From Lachnospiraceae bacterium (lineage in GTDB: Bacteria > Bacillota > Clostridia > Lachnospirales > Lachnospiraceae): a stretch of 60,128 nt of DNA. Position 1 is the stretch's first letter, and every line of letters starts with the position of its first letter. Positions 53,028-60,128 of the stretch are shown here, one piece after another. The translations under genes were made by a program, and so were the position numbers. The stretch lies in the NCBI GenBank assembly GCA_029062895.1, contig JAIDPF010000026.1, positions 1 to 60,128 on the forward strand. The letters are read 5' to 3'. The notes below the pieces were generated by a model that saw nothing but the letters and a program-made list of their open reading frames with translations, was not told the DNA's origin and made no database searches.

Positions 53028-54307
53028 CGATGATTATAAACATTCTGCAGTGTTTATTTGAAATTCTTTCTATTTTAATGTGTTTATCATTGCTATATGG
53101 AGAGAAGTTTTGTTTAGATAAGCTATCTGTTGGATTGATTTTATTTGATGTTACTTTCTGTATGGTACTGGCGGTATATCATCCTTTGAATGAATCCTTA
53201 ACGGTGCTTGTGTATCCTGTGATCGTAGTATATTGTGGATTGAAGTACGGATGGAAGTGGAAGCCGATTTTTGTGAATAATATTTTATATATTTTTATTG
53301 TTGGAAGCTTGCAGGTATTATACTTAAATATTTACTACTTTTTTCTAGGCACATTTTTAACTGAAAATATGATATTTGTTATAGCATGCGCTTCAATGTT
53401 TTTGATGTTTTATATGTTAAGAAAGAAAAAATGGTATGTCATATCTGATATGATCCAGAAATGGAATCCTTTTATGAATATGGGATTTATTGTTCTGTTT
53501 TCTTTTGTGGTTTTAGCCATCATATTATATAAAGTCTATAACAGGATGAGTATTGAGGGATATCTGATTATTTTTCTATACGCACTTGTGATTTGTATCA
53601 TCCTGGCGATATGGCAGGAGTTTCGTATCAAAAGGGTGGAGATGGACGCGGAGATGAAATGTTATAACACTTATATCCATGCCTATGAGGAATTGATCGA
53701 TATCGTCAGGATGCGCCAACATGAGTTTGATAATCATCTGAACTCTATCATCAGCCTGCAGTATACCACGGATGGCTATGAAGCACTGAAAAATGCGCAG
53801 ACGCTTTATATCCATGAGATACAGTCAGATAACCGTTATAATAAATTGTTAAAAGAAGGAAATCCTTTCTTTATTGGATTTTTATATGGAAAATTCCAAA
53901 GTCTTTCTAAAGAGGGTATTGATATTGATTATCAAGTAAAGGTCGGGATTCTGGAGGGATACGGTCTGCCGGTGTATAAGCTGATTGAAATCGCCAATGA
54001 TCTGATCACCAACGCCGCGGAGGCGCTGACCCAGACGGAGGAAAAGCGGCTGTCGGTCACGGCGCTGGAGGACGAGGAGAAGTTTGTGATGGAAGTTAGA
54101 AACCGTGGGGAAGTTCTGGATCCGGAATATATCTCGAAATGTTTTGAAAAAGGAACCAGTAGTAAGGGAGAAGGCAGGGGATATGGGTTGTATAATGTTA
54201 GGGATATTTGTGACAGGTATCGTCTGGAACTTGCTTTTTATAATCAGGAGCAGCAGGGTAAGAATTGGGTCTGTTTTCAGATCACAGCAAAAAAGCTTCC
54301 AGGATAA
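53024..54307 (+). CDS. agrC: AgrC-like sensor histidine kinase (GHKL)
   Basis: The 427-residue product has five or six membrane helices in residues 5-200 (sensor domain), the phosphorylated histidine H233 in RQHEFDNHLN, and a GHKL ATPase with N325/N330 in NDLITNAAEAL and the G box GEGRGYGLYNVRDI (383-394 region). This is the AgrC architecture, a receptor for a cyclic peptide. The gene ends in the loop of a terminator that also faces agrD. The membrane half is AT-rich, more so than its neighbours. Confidence 0.9.
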   Translation: MTMIINILQCLFEILSILMCLSLLYGEKFCLDKLSVGLILFDVTFCMVLAVYHPLNESLTVLVYPVIVVYCGLKYGWKWKPIFVNNILYIFIVGSLQVLYLNIYYFFLGTFLTENMIFVIACASMFLMFYMLRKKKWYVISDMIQKWNPFMNMGFIVLFSFVVLAIILYKVYNRMSIEGYLIIFLYALVICIILAIWQEFRIKRVEMDAEMKCYNTYIHAYEELIDIVRMRQHEFDNHLNSIISLQYTTDGYEALKNAQTLYIHEIQSDNRYNKLLKEGNPFFIGFLYGKFQSLSKEGIDIDYQVKVGILEGYGLPVYKLIEIANDLITNAAEALTQTEEKRLSVTALEDEEKFVMEVRNRGEVLDPEYISKCFEKGTSSKGEGRGYGLYNVRDICDRYRLELAFYNQEQQGKNWVCFQITAKKLPG

Positions 54308-54322
54308 CGTGGAAGCTTTTTT
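54289..54322. terminator. Bidirectional terminator between agrC and agrD
   Basis: AAAAAAGCTTCC (54289-54300) pairs perfectly with GGAAGCTTTTTT (54311-54322) around a 10-base loop that contains the agrC stop codon (54305-54307). Both flanks give T tracts on the proper strand, so it can end agrC and agrBD transcripts. Confidence 0.9.
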
Positions 54323-54327
54323 ACTGA

Positions 54328-54438
54328 TTAATCTTCAGGAAATGGATATTCCCCAAAAAAGATAACACTATGAAATGGGGGGATAATGATGGTATCCGCC
54401 AGCAGGATCAGCAGCGCAGTCTTGATAAAATTCTTCAT
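54328..54438 (-). CDS. agrD: AgrD-like cyclic peptide precursor
   Basis: A 36-residue peptide starts at ATG 54438, 3 bases past the agrB stop, with GGAGG upstream inside agrB. It has the three AgrD parts: an amphipathic, hydrophobic leader (MKNFIKTALLILLADTIIIP), a short core with SVIFF, and an acidic tail GEYPFPED rich in P and E. The residue that would form the ring is serine, not cysteine, so the signal would be a lactone rather than a thiolactone; ring members S-V-I-F-F fit the normal five-residue size. Order agrB-agrD and overlap with the agr locus support the call. Confidence 0.75.
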   Translation of the reverse strand: MKNFIKTALLILLADTIIIPPFHSVIFFGEYPFPED

Positions 54439-54441
54439 GGG

Positions 54442-55005
54442 TTACGCCTCCTTTCTGATAAGATTTGTCATTTTGGCAGCCATCAGCTGCAGGGTATCCA
54501 GCAGGATGATCCAGAAGCCTGCCTTGGCAAGGAGCATTTCCGGATACTGGCAAGAATATAAGATAAAACAGCCGATAACTGTCAATACACGAATCAATGC
54601 CTTTTTGGTACTTTTCGCAAGGTTGTCTTGACTTTTAAACCTCGCCCTACGTTCTTTTGTCATGACAGGGCCGATACAGTAGTTGAGGAGAGCGCATACA
54701 ACGAGGAGCGCGACGCGCCAGATCAGGGCGATCTCTATATAAGGTAAAAGATCAATGCATACGAAAAAGAGAACTGCGGAGGCTGCCAGACATCCAAGAT
54801 AAGTACGGCAGTGCGCTCCTCCGGTTGCCGTATGGATCATGGCAAACAGTAATACGCACCCAAGGTACGTGGGATATTGGTTCAGGAACAGGCATCCGAT
54901 CGCCAATAGTTTTCCTGTTTCTCCGAAAAAAACCATGAGATAATATTTTAACAGCTTTGTCTGATAGTCTGTCAGTTCATATTTTGTCTGAATTTTCTGC
55001 AGCAT
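54442..55005 (-). CDS. agrB: AgrB-like membrane protease
   Basis: AgrB cleaves AgrD and forms the cyclic autoinducer. The 187-residue product has about five hydrophobic helices. The catalytic pair is H65 and C72 in TGGAHCRTYLGC, the His-plus-seven-Cys spacing of S. aureus AgrB (H77/C84). GGAGAAA precedes ATG 55005. It is followed by agrD after 3 bases, and both lie convergent to agrA-agrC. Confidence 0.92.
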   Translation of the reverse strand: MLQKIQTKYELTDYQTKLLKYYLMVFFGETGKLLAIGCLFLNQYPTYLGCVLLFAMIHTATGGAHCRTYLGCLAASAVLFFVCIDLLPYIEIALIWRVALLVVCALLNYCIGPVMTKERRARFKSQDNLAKSTKKALIRVLTVIGCFILYSCQYPEMLLAKAGFWIILLDTLQLMAAKMTNLIRKEA

Positions 55006-55085
55006 AATGATTTCTCCGAGTCGTTAATATGATGATCTAAAAAACGGAACTATTTGATTAAAATAAGGATATGAAAAAAGATGAC

Positions 55086-55119
55086 GTAATATGGTTTTTT
55101 TGCGTGAATTATGTAATAT
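55086..55119. promoter_or_regulatory. Repeated GTAATAT sites in the agrB/XRE2 divergent region
   Basis: GTAATAT occurs at 55086-55092 and 55113-55119, 27 bp apart, in the AT-rich gap (55006-55274) between agrB and the second XRE gene. They could be sites for the LytTR regulator or the XRE proteins, but the spacing is not the usual 21 bp of LytTR tandem sites, so this is a weak call. No clear -35/-10 pair was fixed for agrB. Confidence 0.25.
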
Positions 55120-55274
55120 CAAACGCGGAAATGTAAAATCTGGTCAAAAGATAGTTCTTTATGATCAATTTTGCGGTTTGCGGTATAAATAAAAGGATTG
55201 GCGCAAAAAATAATTTTTATGGTAGATTTGCTCTTATAATCTATGGTATCAAAAGGAAAGTCGTGGTAATTAAT

Positions 55275-55580
55275 ATGGATTATAAAGAGATTGGGGAGCG
55301 GATCGCACGTTTAAGAGTGGAAAAAAGTTATTCCAGAGATGTTTTTGCAAGGCAGATCGGTGTTTCCTCAAGGTTTTTATATGATCTGGAGGCTGGGAGG
55401 AAGGGATTTTCCGTATGGGTTTTATATAATATTTCGCAGGCATTGTCTGTCAGCTGTGATTACATTGTCACGGGGCAGGAGGATTCTCATTATGAAAAAA
55501 TCGGAAGAATTATGACGGAACTCTGTGAAGAGATGAATCATTCTCAAAAAGAAGGGGCAGATATAGAGGAAGCAGGATAA
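55275..55580 (+). CDS. Second XRE-family regulator next to agrB
   Basis: The 101-residue product has an XRE helix-turn-helix (about 5-65, RDVFARQIGVSSRFLYDLEA) and a short tail (SHYEKIGRIMTELCEEMNHS). The ORF upstream of ATG 55275 has no ribosome binding site and is not part of it. It is divergent from agrB, so the shared region probably holds its own and the agrBD promoter. It and the XRE gene at 51862 flank the agr-like locus. Confidence 0.8.
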   Translation: MDYKEIGERIARLRVEKSYSRDVFARQIGVSSRFLYDLEAGRKGFSVWVLYNISQALSVSCDYIVTGQEDSHYEKIGRIMTELCEEMNHSQKEGADIEEAG

Positions 55581-55609
55581 CGAAAAGAACAAATGGCAGA
55601 TGTGAGAAT

Positions 55610-55639
55610 ACAGGTTCCCGTGGGAACTTGTATTTTTTT
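55610..55639 (+). terminator. Terminator after the second XRE gene
   Basis: ACAGGTTCCC (55610-55619) pairs with GGGAACTTGT (55622-55631), one G-T wobble, 2-base loop, followed by A and seven T's. Confidence 0.8.
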
Positions 55640-55710
55640 GCGTGACTTTTCTATTCTGACGGTTGTCTGGAAGGTAATCCATATGATAAAATATACGCGA
55701 AAGCAATGAG

Positions 55711-55833
55711 CAGTGCGCGAGCGAGTAACATCATACACCGCCGGAAGCTTGCTTGCGGTGTATGGTGTTGCGAGAGAGCATAGGGCGAAGCCCGTGAGCG
55801 AGATGGAGCAAAGCGGAATCGAGCTTAGCACTG
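55711..55833. repeat. Palindromic element upstream of cdd
   Basis: An outer stem CAGTGC (55711-55716) with GCACTG (55828-55833) encloses a long hairpin: 55725-55741 (GTAACATCATACACCGC) with 55755-55771, 17 bp with two G-T wobbles, and a small hairpin GGGC-GAA-GCCC (55783-55793). GCGAGCGAG-type direct repeats flank it. It is probably a dispersed repeat of the Clostridia type; the 63-codon ORF crossing it is not a gene. This region is most of the gene-free 55581-55903. Confidence 0.7.
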
Positions 55834-55903
55834 TGGATATGATAGAATATAAGCAAATTCATAAAAACGTTTTTTGTTTATTTAGAAAAATGGGGGTATC
55901 CTA

Positions 55904-56314
55904 ATGGAAGAAAAAGAATTGATTCGCGCTGCCATGGAGGCAAGGCAAAGGGCATATGCGCCGTATTCGGATTTTCTGGTGGGCGCGGCGCTGTTGACGG
56001 AAAGTGGAAAGGTCTATCAGGGCTGCAATATTGAAAATGCTTCCTATGGCGCGACGAACTGTGCGGAAAGAACGGCCGTTTTCCGAGCAGTCATTGAAGG
56101 CGAGATCCGTTTTAGTGCCATTGCCATTGTAGGCGGCATGAGAGATAAGGAGCTGACTTATGCGTATCCTTGTGGGATCTGTCGGCAGGTTCTTCGGGAG
56201 TTTTGCGAGCCGGAGCGGATGTGGGTGATCGTTGCCCGGTCAGAGACGGATTATAAAAAGAGGACACTCAGCGAGCTGCTTCCGGAGAGCTTCGGACCTG
56301 ACTTTGCCGGATGA
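55904..56314 (+). CDS. cdd: Cytidine deaminase
   Basis: The 136-residue product converts cytidine to uridine in pyrimidine salvage. It has NIENASYGATNCAERTAVFR with the catalytic Cys-Ala-Glu and PCGICRQVLREF, the second zinc-ligand pair. Length is normal for the tetrameric form. A GGGGG stretch lies 3-8 bases upstream (55891-55896). It is 27 bases from the MutS-like gene and probably co-transcribed. Confidence 0.95.
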   Translation: MEEKELIRAAMEARQRAYAPYSDFLVGAALLTESGKVYQGCNIENASYGATNCAERTAVFRAVIEGEIRFSAIAIVGGMRDKELTYAYPCGICRQVLREFCEPERMWVIVARSETDYKKRTLSELLPESFGPDFAG

Positions 56315-56341
56315 AATGACAGAATGGGAGATTGATATCAG

Positions 56342-58090
56342 ATGAATTTTGAAGTATGGGCAGGTATTTTTCTGGGGCTGCTTCTGCTGGTCTGTATTGT
56401 CGGATGGCAGGAGAAGAAGCGGTCATTGAAAAACTGCAAAAAAAGGCTGCAAAAGGATTATGGACGACCACTGACGTTGAAGAATGATCTGCTGCGCATG
56501 GAGTGTATTCCAGCCTATTACAGGGCGCATGATAACGGGAAGGGCATTGATGATATTACATGGAACGATCTTGGCATGGACCAGATCTTTGCCATGATGA
56601 ATTATACCTATTCGGCATCCGGAGAGGAATATCTTTACCATATACTTCGCACTCCGGTAGACCGCGAGGAGGAACTTCTGGTGAGGGAACAGGAGATCCA
56701 GTATTTTATGGAGCATGAGGACAAGCGTCGTTCCCTACAGATGATCTTTATGCGGATGGGAAAGAAGGATCAACATTCTTTATATGAATATCTTGGTTTT
56801 CTACGTGAAGCATATGGAAAAAGAAAAGTGGGTCTGGCGGTCTGGCTGCCGCTTTGTCTTGTGATATTGTCAGTGATTTTGCTGTTTGTGAGGACAGGCG
56901 TGGGTCTGATCATGCTGATGGTTGTTATTTCCTATAATATCTTCCATTATTTTAATCAAAAGGGAAAGCTGCGACCGTATTTATCCGGTCTACAGTTTCT
57001 TGTCAGACTGTTTTCCGCCGGCAGAGCGGCAGGACAGATCGACTTGGAGATCTGTAGGGAACAGGTGTCTGAGATCAAGGAAATCACCAAAACATTTCTT
57101 CCCTTTTTAAAAAAGGCGCGGTTTGTGTTTGCCGGCGAAGCAGGAAGCGGTAATCCGTTGGAGATCCTGCGGGACTATGTCAACATGGTATTTCATTTTG
57201 ACCTGATCCAGTTAAACAGTATGCTTTCTATGATTGAGAGCAGGGAAGAGGAGATTGACCGATTTAATACGGCGCTCGGTTATCTGGAGACGATGATTGC
57301 CATTGGTTCTTACCGGACATGCTTAAAGCAGGGTGAGGGGTACTGTACACCGGAATTTATAAGTACGGATACGAAGATAACAGGAGAGGGGATAACTGTG
57401 GATGACGAAACAAAAACTTCCGATATCAAGCAGATTGTACTCGATGGGTATCATCCGATGCTGAAAGATCCGGTGAGTAACAGCTACCAGATGAATGGAC
57501 CAATGCTGCTTACCGGTTCCAATGCCTCCGGAAAATCAACCTTTTTAAAGACTATGGCACTTAATCAGCTTTTTGCCCAGACCGTCCATATGGCGTGCGC
57601 GAAGAAGTTTCAGACCCGATTTTACAGGATCTATTCCTCTATGGCGTTGACCGATGATCTGTGTGGCGGAGACAGTTATTTTATGGTGGAAATCAAAGCC
57701 ATGAAGCGCATTATTGAAAAGCGTAAAACAGAGGGAGTTCCCGTGCTGTGTTTTATTGATGAAGTGCTGCGCGGGACCAATACGGTGGAGCGGATTGCTG
57801 CATCGGCGCAGATATTGAAGTCGCTTGCCGAACAGGGAGTCATCTGTGTAGCGGCTACGCATGATATAGAATTAACGATGCTTTTAGAGCCGTGGTATGA
57901 AAATTATCATTTTACGGAGAGCGTGGATGGGCAGGATGTAACGTTCAGCTACCGGCTTCTAAATGGGCGGGCGGATTCCAGAAACGCGATCCGGTTGCTG
58001 CAGGTCATGGGATATGATGCAGGGCTCATAGAGGACGCGGAAGCGATGGCGCAGGAGTTTATCAGATCGGGACAGTGGAAGATCCGGTGA
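56342..58090 (+). CDS. Membrane-anchored MutS-like ATPase
   Basis: The 582-residue product has an N-terminal membrane helix (about 4-24), a second helix pair near residues 160-200 (LAVWLPLCLVILSVILLFV), and a C-terminal MutS-family ATPase (about 370-580) with Walker A LLTGSNASGKSTFLK, DDLCGGDSYFMVEIK and Walker B VLCFIDEVLRGTN. It lacks the mismatch-recognition domain, so it is not mismatch repair MutS or MutS2. Such membrane-linked MutS-like proteins are common in Clostridia; their function is unknown. Confidence 0.9.
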   Translation: MNFEVWAGIFLGLLLLVCIVGWQEKKRSLKNCKKRLQKDYGRPLTLKNDLLRMECIPAYYRAHDNGKGIDDITWNDLGMDQIFAMMNYTYSASGEEYLYHILRTPVDREEELLVREQEIQYFMEHEDKRRSLQMIFMRMGKKDQHSLYEYLGFLREAYGKRKVGLAVWLPLCLVILSVILLFVRTGVGLIMLMVVISYNIFHYFNQKGKLRPYLSGLQFLVRLFSAGRAAGQIDLEICREQVSEIKEITKTFLPFLKKARFVFAGEAGSGNPLEILRDYVNMVFHFDLIQLNSMLSMIESREEEIDRFNTALGYLETMIAIGSYRTCLKQGEGYCTPEFISTDTKITGEGITVDDETKTSDIKQIVLDGYHPMLKDPVSNSYQMNGPMLLTGSNASGKSTFLKTMALNQLFAQTVHMACAKKFQTRFYRIYSSMALTDDLCGGDSYFMVEIKAMKRIIEKRKTEGVPVLCFIDEVLRGTNTVERIAASAQILKSLAEQGVICVAATHDIELTMLLEPWYENYHFTESVDGQDVTFSYRLLNGRADSRNAIRLLQVMGYDAGLIEDAEAMAQEFIRSGQWKIR

Positions 58091-58100
58091 TGAATTTGCG

Positions 58101-58131
58101 AAAGAGTTAAGTCCGGCTTACATAACTCTTT
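58101..58131 (+). terminator. Hairpin after the MutS-like gene
   Basis: AAAGAGTTA (58101-58109) pairs perfectly with TAACTCTTT (58123-58131) around 13 bases. The T's at the end are part of the stem, so as a terminator it is modest. Confidence 0.5.
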
Positions 58132-58193
58132 GTTTGAAAATAGTTGTTTTAACATCATAAATGAAATCATTTTTGGAACAACTATTTTCAAAC
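58132..58193. repeat. Perfect 17-bp inverted repeat upstream of rnhA
   Basis: GTTTGAAAATAGTTGTT (58132-58148) and its exact complement (58177-58193) enclose 28 bases that themselves hold AAATGA/TCATTT. It is a cruciform-prone palindrome about 80 bases before rnhA. Possibly an operator or a mobile palindromic element. Confidence 0.7.
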
Positions 58194-58272
58194 TTCAAGT
58201 TATGCAAACCTCATGGAAAGAATTGTGGAACGAAAAATGATATAAGTATAGGAAAAAGGGAGGAGGCGCGTT

Positions 58273-58752
58273 ATGAAGGTAACAATATATACAGATGGTG
58301 CTGCCAGAGGGAATCCTGATGGACCGGGAGGATACGGCGCTATTTTGCAATTCGTGGATTCCAAGGGAACGCTGCACGAGCGGGAATACAGCGCCGGGTA
58401 TAAAAAGACCACCAATAACCGGATGGAATTAATGGCGGCGATCGTAGGACTGGAGGCATTGACGAAATCCTGTGAAGTGGATCTTTATTCAGATTCCAAA
58501 TATCTGACGGATGCATTCAACCAGCACTGGGTGGATGGGTGGATCAAAAAGGGCTGGAAGCGCAGTGGTAATGAACCGGTGAAGAATATCGACCTCTGGA
58601 AGAGGCTGTTAAAGGCGATGGAACCTCACCGGGTTCATTTTATCTGGGTGAAAGGACATGCCGGTCATCCTGAAAACGAGAGATGTGATGGACTTGCCAC
58701 AGCGGCTGCGGATGGCGACGGACTTCTTGACGACGTTGTGGAATCGTTGTAA
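58273..58752 (+). CDS. rnhA: Ribonuclease HI
   Basis: RNase HI removes RNA from RNA-DNA hybrids. The 159-residue product has the four catalytic acids: D in [17 protein letters not shown] in [14 protein letters not shown] in [11 protein letters not shown] and D in [22 protein letters not shown] gives the ribosome binding site. With rnhB in the same window the strain encodes both RNase H types. Confidence 0.95.
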   Translation: MKVTIYTDGAARGNPDGPGGYGAILQFVDSKGTLHEREYSAGYKKTTNNRMELMAAIVGLEALTKSCEVDLYSDSKYLTDAFNQHWVDGWIKKGWKRSGNEPVKNIDLWKRLLKAMEPHRVHFIWVKGHAGHPENERCDGLATAAADGDGLLDDVVESL

Positions 58753-58795
58753 AATACACATAAATAAAAATTTATCGAAAGGGGCAATCAATAAG

Positions 58796-58993
58796 ATGGC
58801 ACAGAATGCGATTGCGTTTACTAATAGTTTTTTGGAGTATCTGATTGTTTTTGGAGTGAGCGTTGTTGTTGTACTCATAGCATGTTTTCTGGGGGTATCC
58901 ATGAAGAAAAGCAAAAACGCCAAAATGGAGATGGAAGCTGTAGGCGTAGATCAGACGGGAGCCGCCGGTCAGGAGAATACGGAAGAATCATAG
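58796..58993 (+). CDS. Unknown 65-residue membrane protein
   Basis: The product has one helix (about 14-37, YLIVFGVSVVVVLIACFLGV), a basic stop-transfer (KKSKNAK) and an acidic C-terminal tail. GAAAGGGG upstream sets ATG 58796; the ORF frame opens much earlier but overlaps rnhA. It is 6 bases from the WYL gene and probably co-transcribed. It resembles small single-helix proteins common in Lachnospiraceae; no family was recognised. Confidence 0.75.
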   Translation: MAQNAIAFTNSFLEYLIVFGVSVVVVLIACFLGVSMKKSKNAKMEMEAVGVDQTGAAGQENTEES

Positions 58994-58999
58994 GACAAT

Positions 59000-59989
59000 A
59001 TGGCAAAATCAGAGAACCAGAAATTAAAATTGTTATATATTGCGCAGATTCTGAAAGAATATACGGATGCTGATCATCCGATTACGACCAAAGCATTGAT
59101 TGAACGGCTGGAAAAGCTGGATATCAAAGCGGAGCGTAAGTCGATTTACAGCGATATGGAATGTCTCAGACAGTTTGGTATGGATATAGAGTATTTGGCA
59201 TCCAGATCGGAGGGCGGTTATTATCTGGCATCTAGGGAGTTTGAACTGGCGGAGCTGAAGATTCTTGTGGATATGGTGCAGTCTTCCCGTTTCCTTACAA
59301 AGAAGAAGTCGAGAGAACTGATCAAAAAACTGGAAGGCATGGCGGGCAGACATGAGGCTTCACAACTGCAAAGGGCGGTCTATGTGGGTAACCGTGTCAA
59401 GGCGGAAAATGAGACCGTTTATTATGGTGTAGATATGATCCATAGGGCCATACAAGAGAATAGGGGGATCTCCTTCCAGTATTATGAATATACCGTCGGT
59501 AAGGAACTGCAATATAGGAAAGGCGGGGAATTATATCTTGTCAGTCCCTACTATCTGACATGGCAGAATGAGAATTATTATTTGATCGGTGTGGATGAGC
59601 AGCTTGGCGAGATCCGGCATTACCGCGTGGACAGGATGAAGAAGATAGAACTCTTGCAGAGCGGCCGCCGGGCACAGGAACTGTTTCAGGATTTTGACAT
59701 TGCGGAATATACGAATGCCGCCTTTGGAATGTTTGGCGGAACGAAGACGTCAGTTTTGTTGGAGTGCCACAGCAGTCTGATCGGCGTAGTGATCGACCGG
59801 TTTGGGAAGGAACTTCCGGTCCGTAAGTCAGATGGGGAGCATTTTACGGTACGGATCGATGTGGTCTTAAGCAGTCAGTTCTATGGTTGGCTTGCGGGTT
59901 TGGGAAACAGGACGAAGATTCTGTCACCGGATGCGGCGGTAAAAGAGTATCGTACCTATTTGAAAGGAATCGTTGATTTATATTCATGA
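59000..59989 (+). CDS. WYL-domain transcriptional regulator
   Basis: The 329-residue product has an N-terminal winged helix (about 1-75, HPITTKALIERLEKLDIKAE and SIYSDMECLRQFGMDI), a WYL domain (about 140-220, LYLVSPYYLTWQNENYYLIG) and a C-terminal WCX extension (SVLLECHSSLIGVVIDRFGK). WYL regulators bind ligands, often nucleic acids or nucleotides, and act in DNA-damage or phage responses. It is the last complete gene of the window. Confidence 0.92.
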   Translation: MAKSENQKLKLLYIAQILKEYTDADHPITTKALIERLEKLDIKAERKSIYSDMECLRQFGMDIEYLASRSEGGYYLASREFELAELKILVDMVQSSRFLTKKKSRELIKKLEGMAGRHEASQLQRAVYVGNRVKAENETVYYGVDMIHRAIQENRGISFQYYEYTVGKELQYRKGGELYLVSPYYLTWQNENYYLIGVDEQLGEIRHYRVDRMKKIELLQSGRRAQELFQDFDIAEYTNAAFGMFGGTKTSVLLECHSSLIGVVIDRFGKELPVRKSDGEHFTVRIDVVLSSQFYGWLAGLGNRTKILSPDAAVKEYRTYLKGIVDLYS

Positions 59990-60056
59990 AATCATATAGA
60001 GACAGACTAGTTTATAAAATTTTAAGGATTCATCAGGAGATTAAAAATTGACCGCA

Positions 60057-60078
60057 GGCAGCCGTTCGGCTGCCTTTT
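60057..60078 (+). terminator. Terminator after the WYL gene
   Basis: GGCAGCC (60057-60063) pairs with GGCTGCC (60068-60074) around GTTC, followed by TTTT. Confidence 0.85.
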
Positions 60079-60107
60079 GTAATTTTAAAAATCTCAAAAT
60101 CCTTTTA

Positions 60108-60113
60108 TTGACA
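60108..60113 (+). promoter_or_regulatory. Possible -35 hexamer at the right edge
   Basis: TTGACA at 60108-60113; the matching -10 would lie beyond the window, so the call rests on one hexamer. Confidence 0.3.
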
Positions 60114-60128
60114 TACCTATGTTTAGTG

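Noticed and set aside
54368-54553. 61-residue minus-strand ORF across agrB and agrD
   Set aside because: It is in a different frame from agrB and agrD and lacks a ribosome binding site; the 36-residue frame from 54438 has all AgrD features instead.
55713-55904. 63-codon ORF just before cdd
   Set aside because: It runs through the palindromic element and its product is translated repeat sequence with no ribosome binding site; such ORFs are common artefacts in Clostridia.
1-60128. tRNA, rRNA or prophage genes
   Set aside because: None of the conserved tRNA or rRNA segments nor phage structural genes was seen when reading the window.

Overview
The window reads as a contig from a low-to-mid G+C, Gram-positive, anaerobic Clostridia genome, most likely Lachnospiraceae. 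The evidence is gene order and family content: smc-ftsY, ylxM-ffh-rpsP-khpA-rimM-trmD, rplS-lepB-rbgA-rnhB-ylqG-ylqH-yraN, der-plsY-gpsA, a full-length spoIVA behind a sigma-E-like promoter (so a spore-former or a descendant of one), and an agr-type peptide quorum-sensing locus. Bases 7-39 match the Illumina Nextera read-1 transposase adapter at 31 of 33 positions, so the left edge is a contig end carrying library sequence.

Layout. 1-6.4 kb: a PFL/UPF0210 gene behind a pseudoknot-like leader, tmcAL on the minus strand, pta, and a secreted, membrane-anchored M3-type metallopeptidase sitting where relatives usually carry ackA and a DUF177 gene. 6.4-13.7 kb: rpmF, plsX, acpP, rnc, smc, ftsY (lipid precursor, RNA processing, chromosome segregation, SRP receptor). 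13.8-17.3 kb: ilvA, a YitT protein, a DMT transporter and a frameshifted small gene. 17.4-21.2 kb: ylxM-ffh-rpsP-khpA-rimM-trmD. 21.3-25.9 kb: an ABC exporter whose permease carries a CPBP protease domain, an HMGL-type aldolase and an unknown membrane protein. 26-32.5 kb: rplS with its L19 leader, two signal peptidases flanking rbgA, rnhB, ylqG, ylqH, yraN. 32.5-42 kb: pgeF, a NUDIX hydrolase, tyrS, prs (minus), a DUF512 radical-SAM protein, der, plsY, gpsA. 42-49 kb: a MoxR/VWA pair facing a four-gene ABC exporter operon on the minus strand. 49-55.6 kb: spoIVA, a PP2C-like protein with changed metal ligands, and an agr-like locus: XRE-agrA-agrC on the plus strand converging on agrD-agrB on the minus strand, with a second XRE gene beyond. 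55.9-60 kb: cdd, a membrane-anchored MutS-like ATPase, rnhA, a small membrane protein and a WYL regulator.

No rRNA, tRNA, CRISPR array, insertion sequence or prophage was seen. The most striking non-genic content is a set of dispersed structured repeats. One family (four copies, 40-120 nt) lies immediately 5' of rimM, the aldolase gene, ylqG and plsY and supplies their ribosome binding site. A second family (two 147-nt copies) begins inside the stop-codon region of pgeF and plsY and folds into three hairpins with a compensatory base-pair change. The two families share the rare 11-mer TTAGTGTGAAA at an edge. Single-copy palindromic elements lie before spoIVA, before cdd and before rnhA.

Two systems deserve attention: the agr-like locus, whose 36-residue peptide appears to have a serine rather than a cysteine ring (a lactone signal), and the dispersed leader/trailer repeats, which look like small mobile RNA elements embedded in housekeeping operons.
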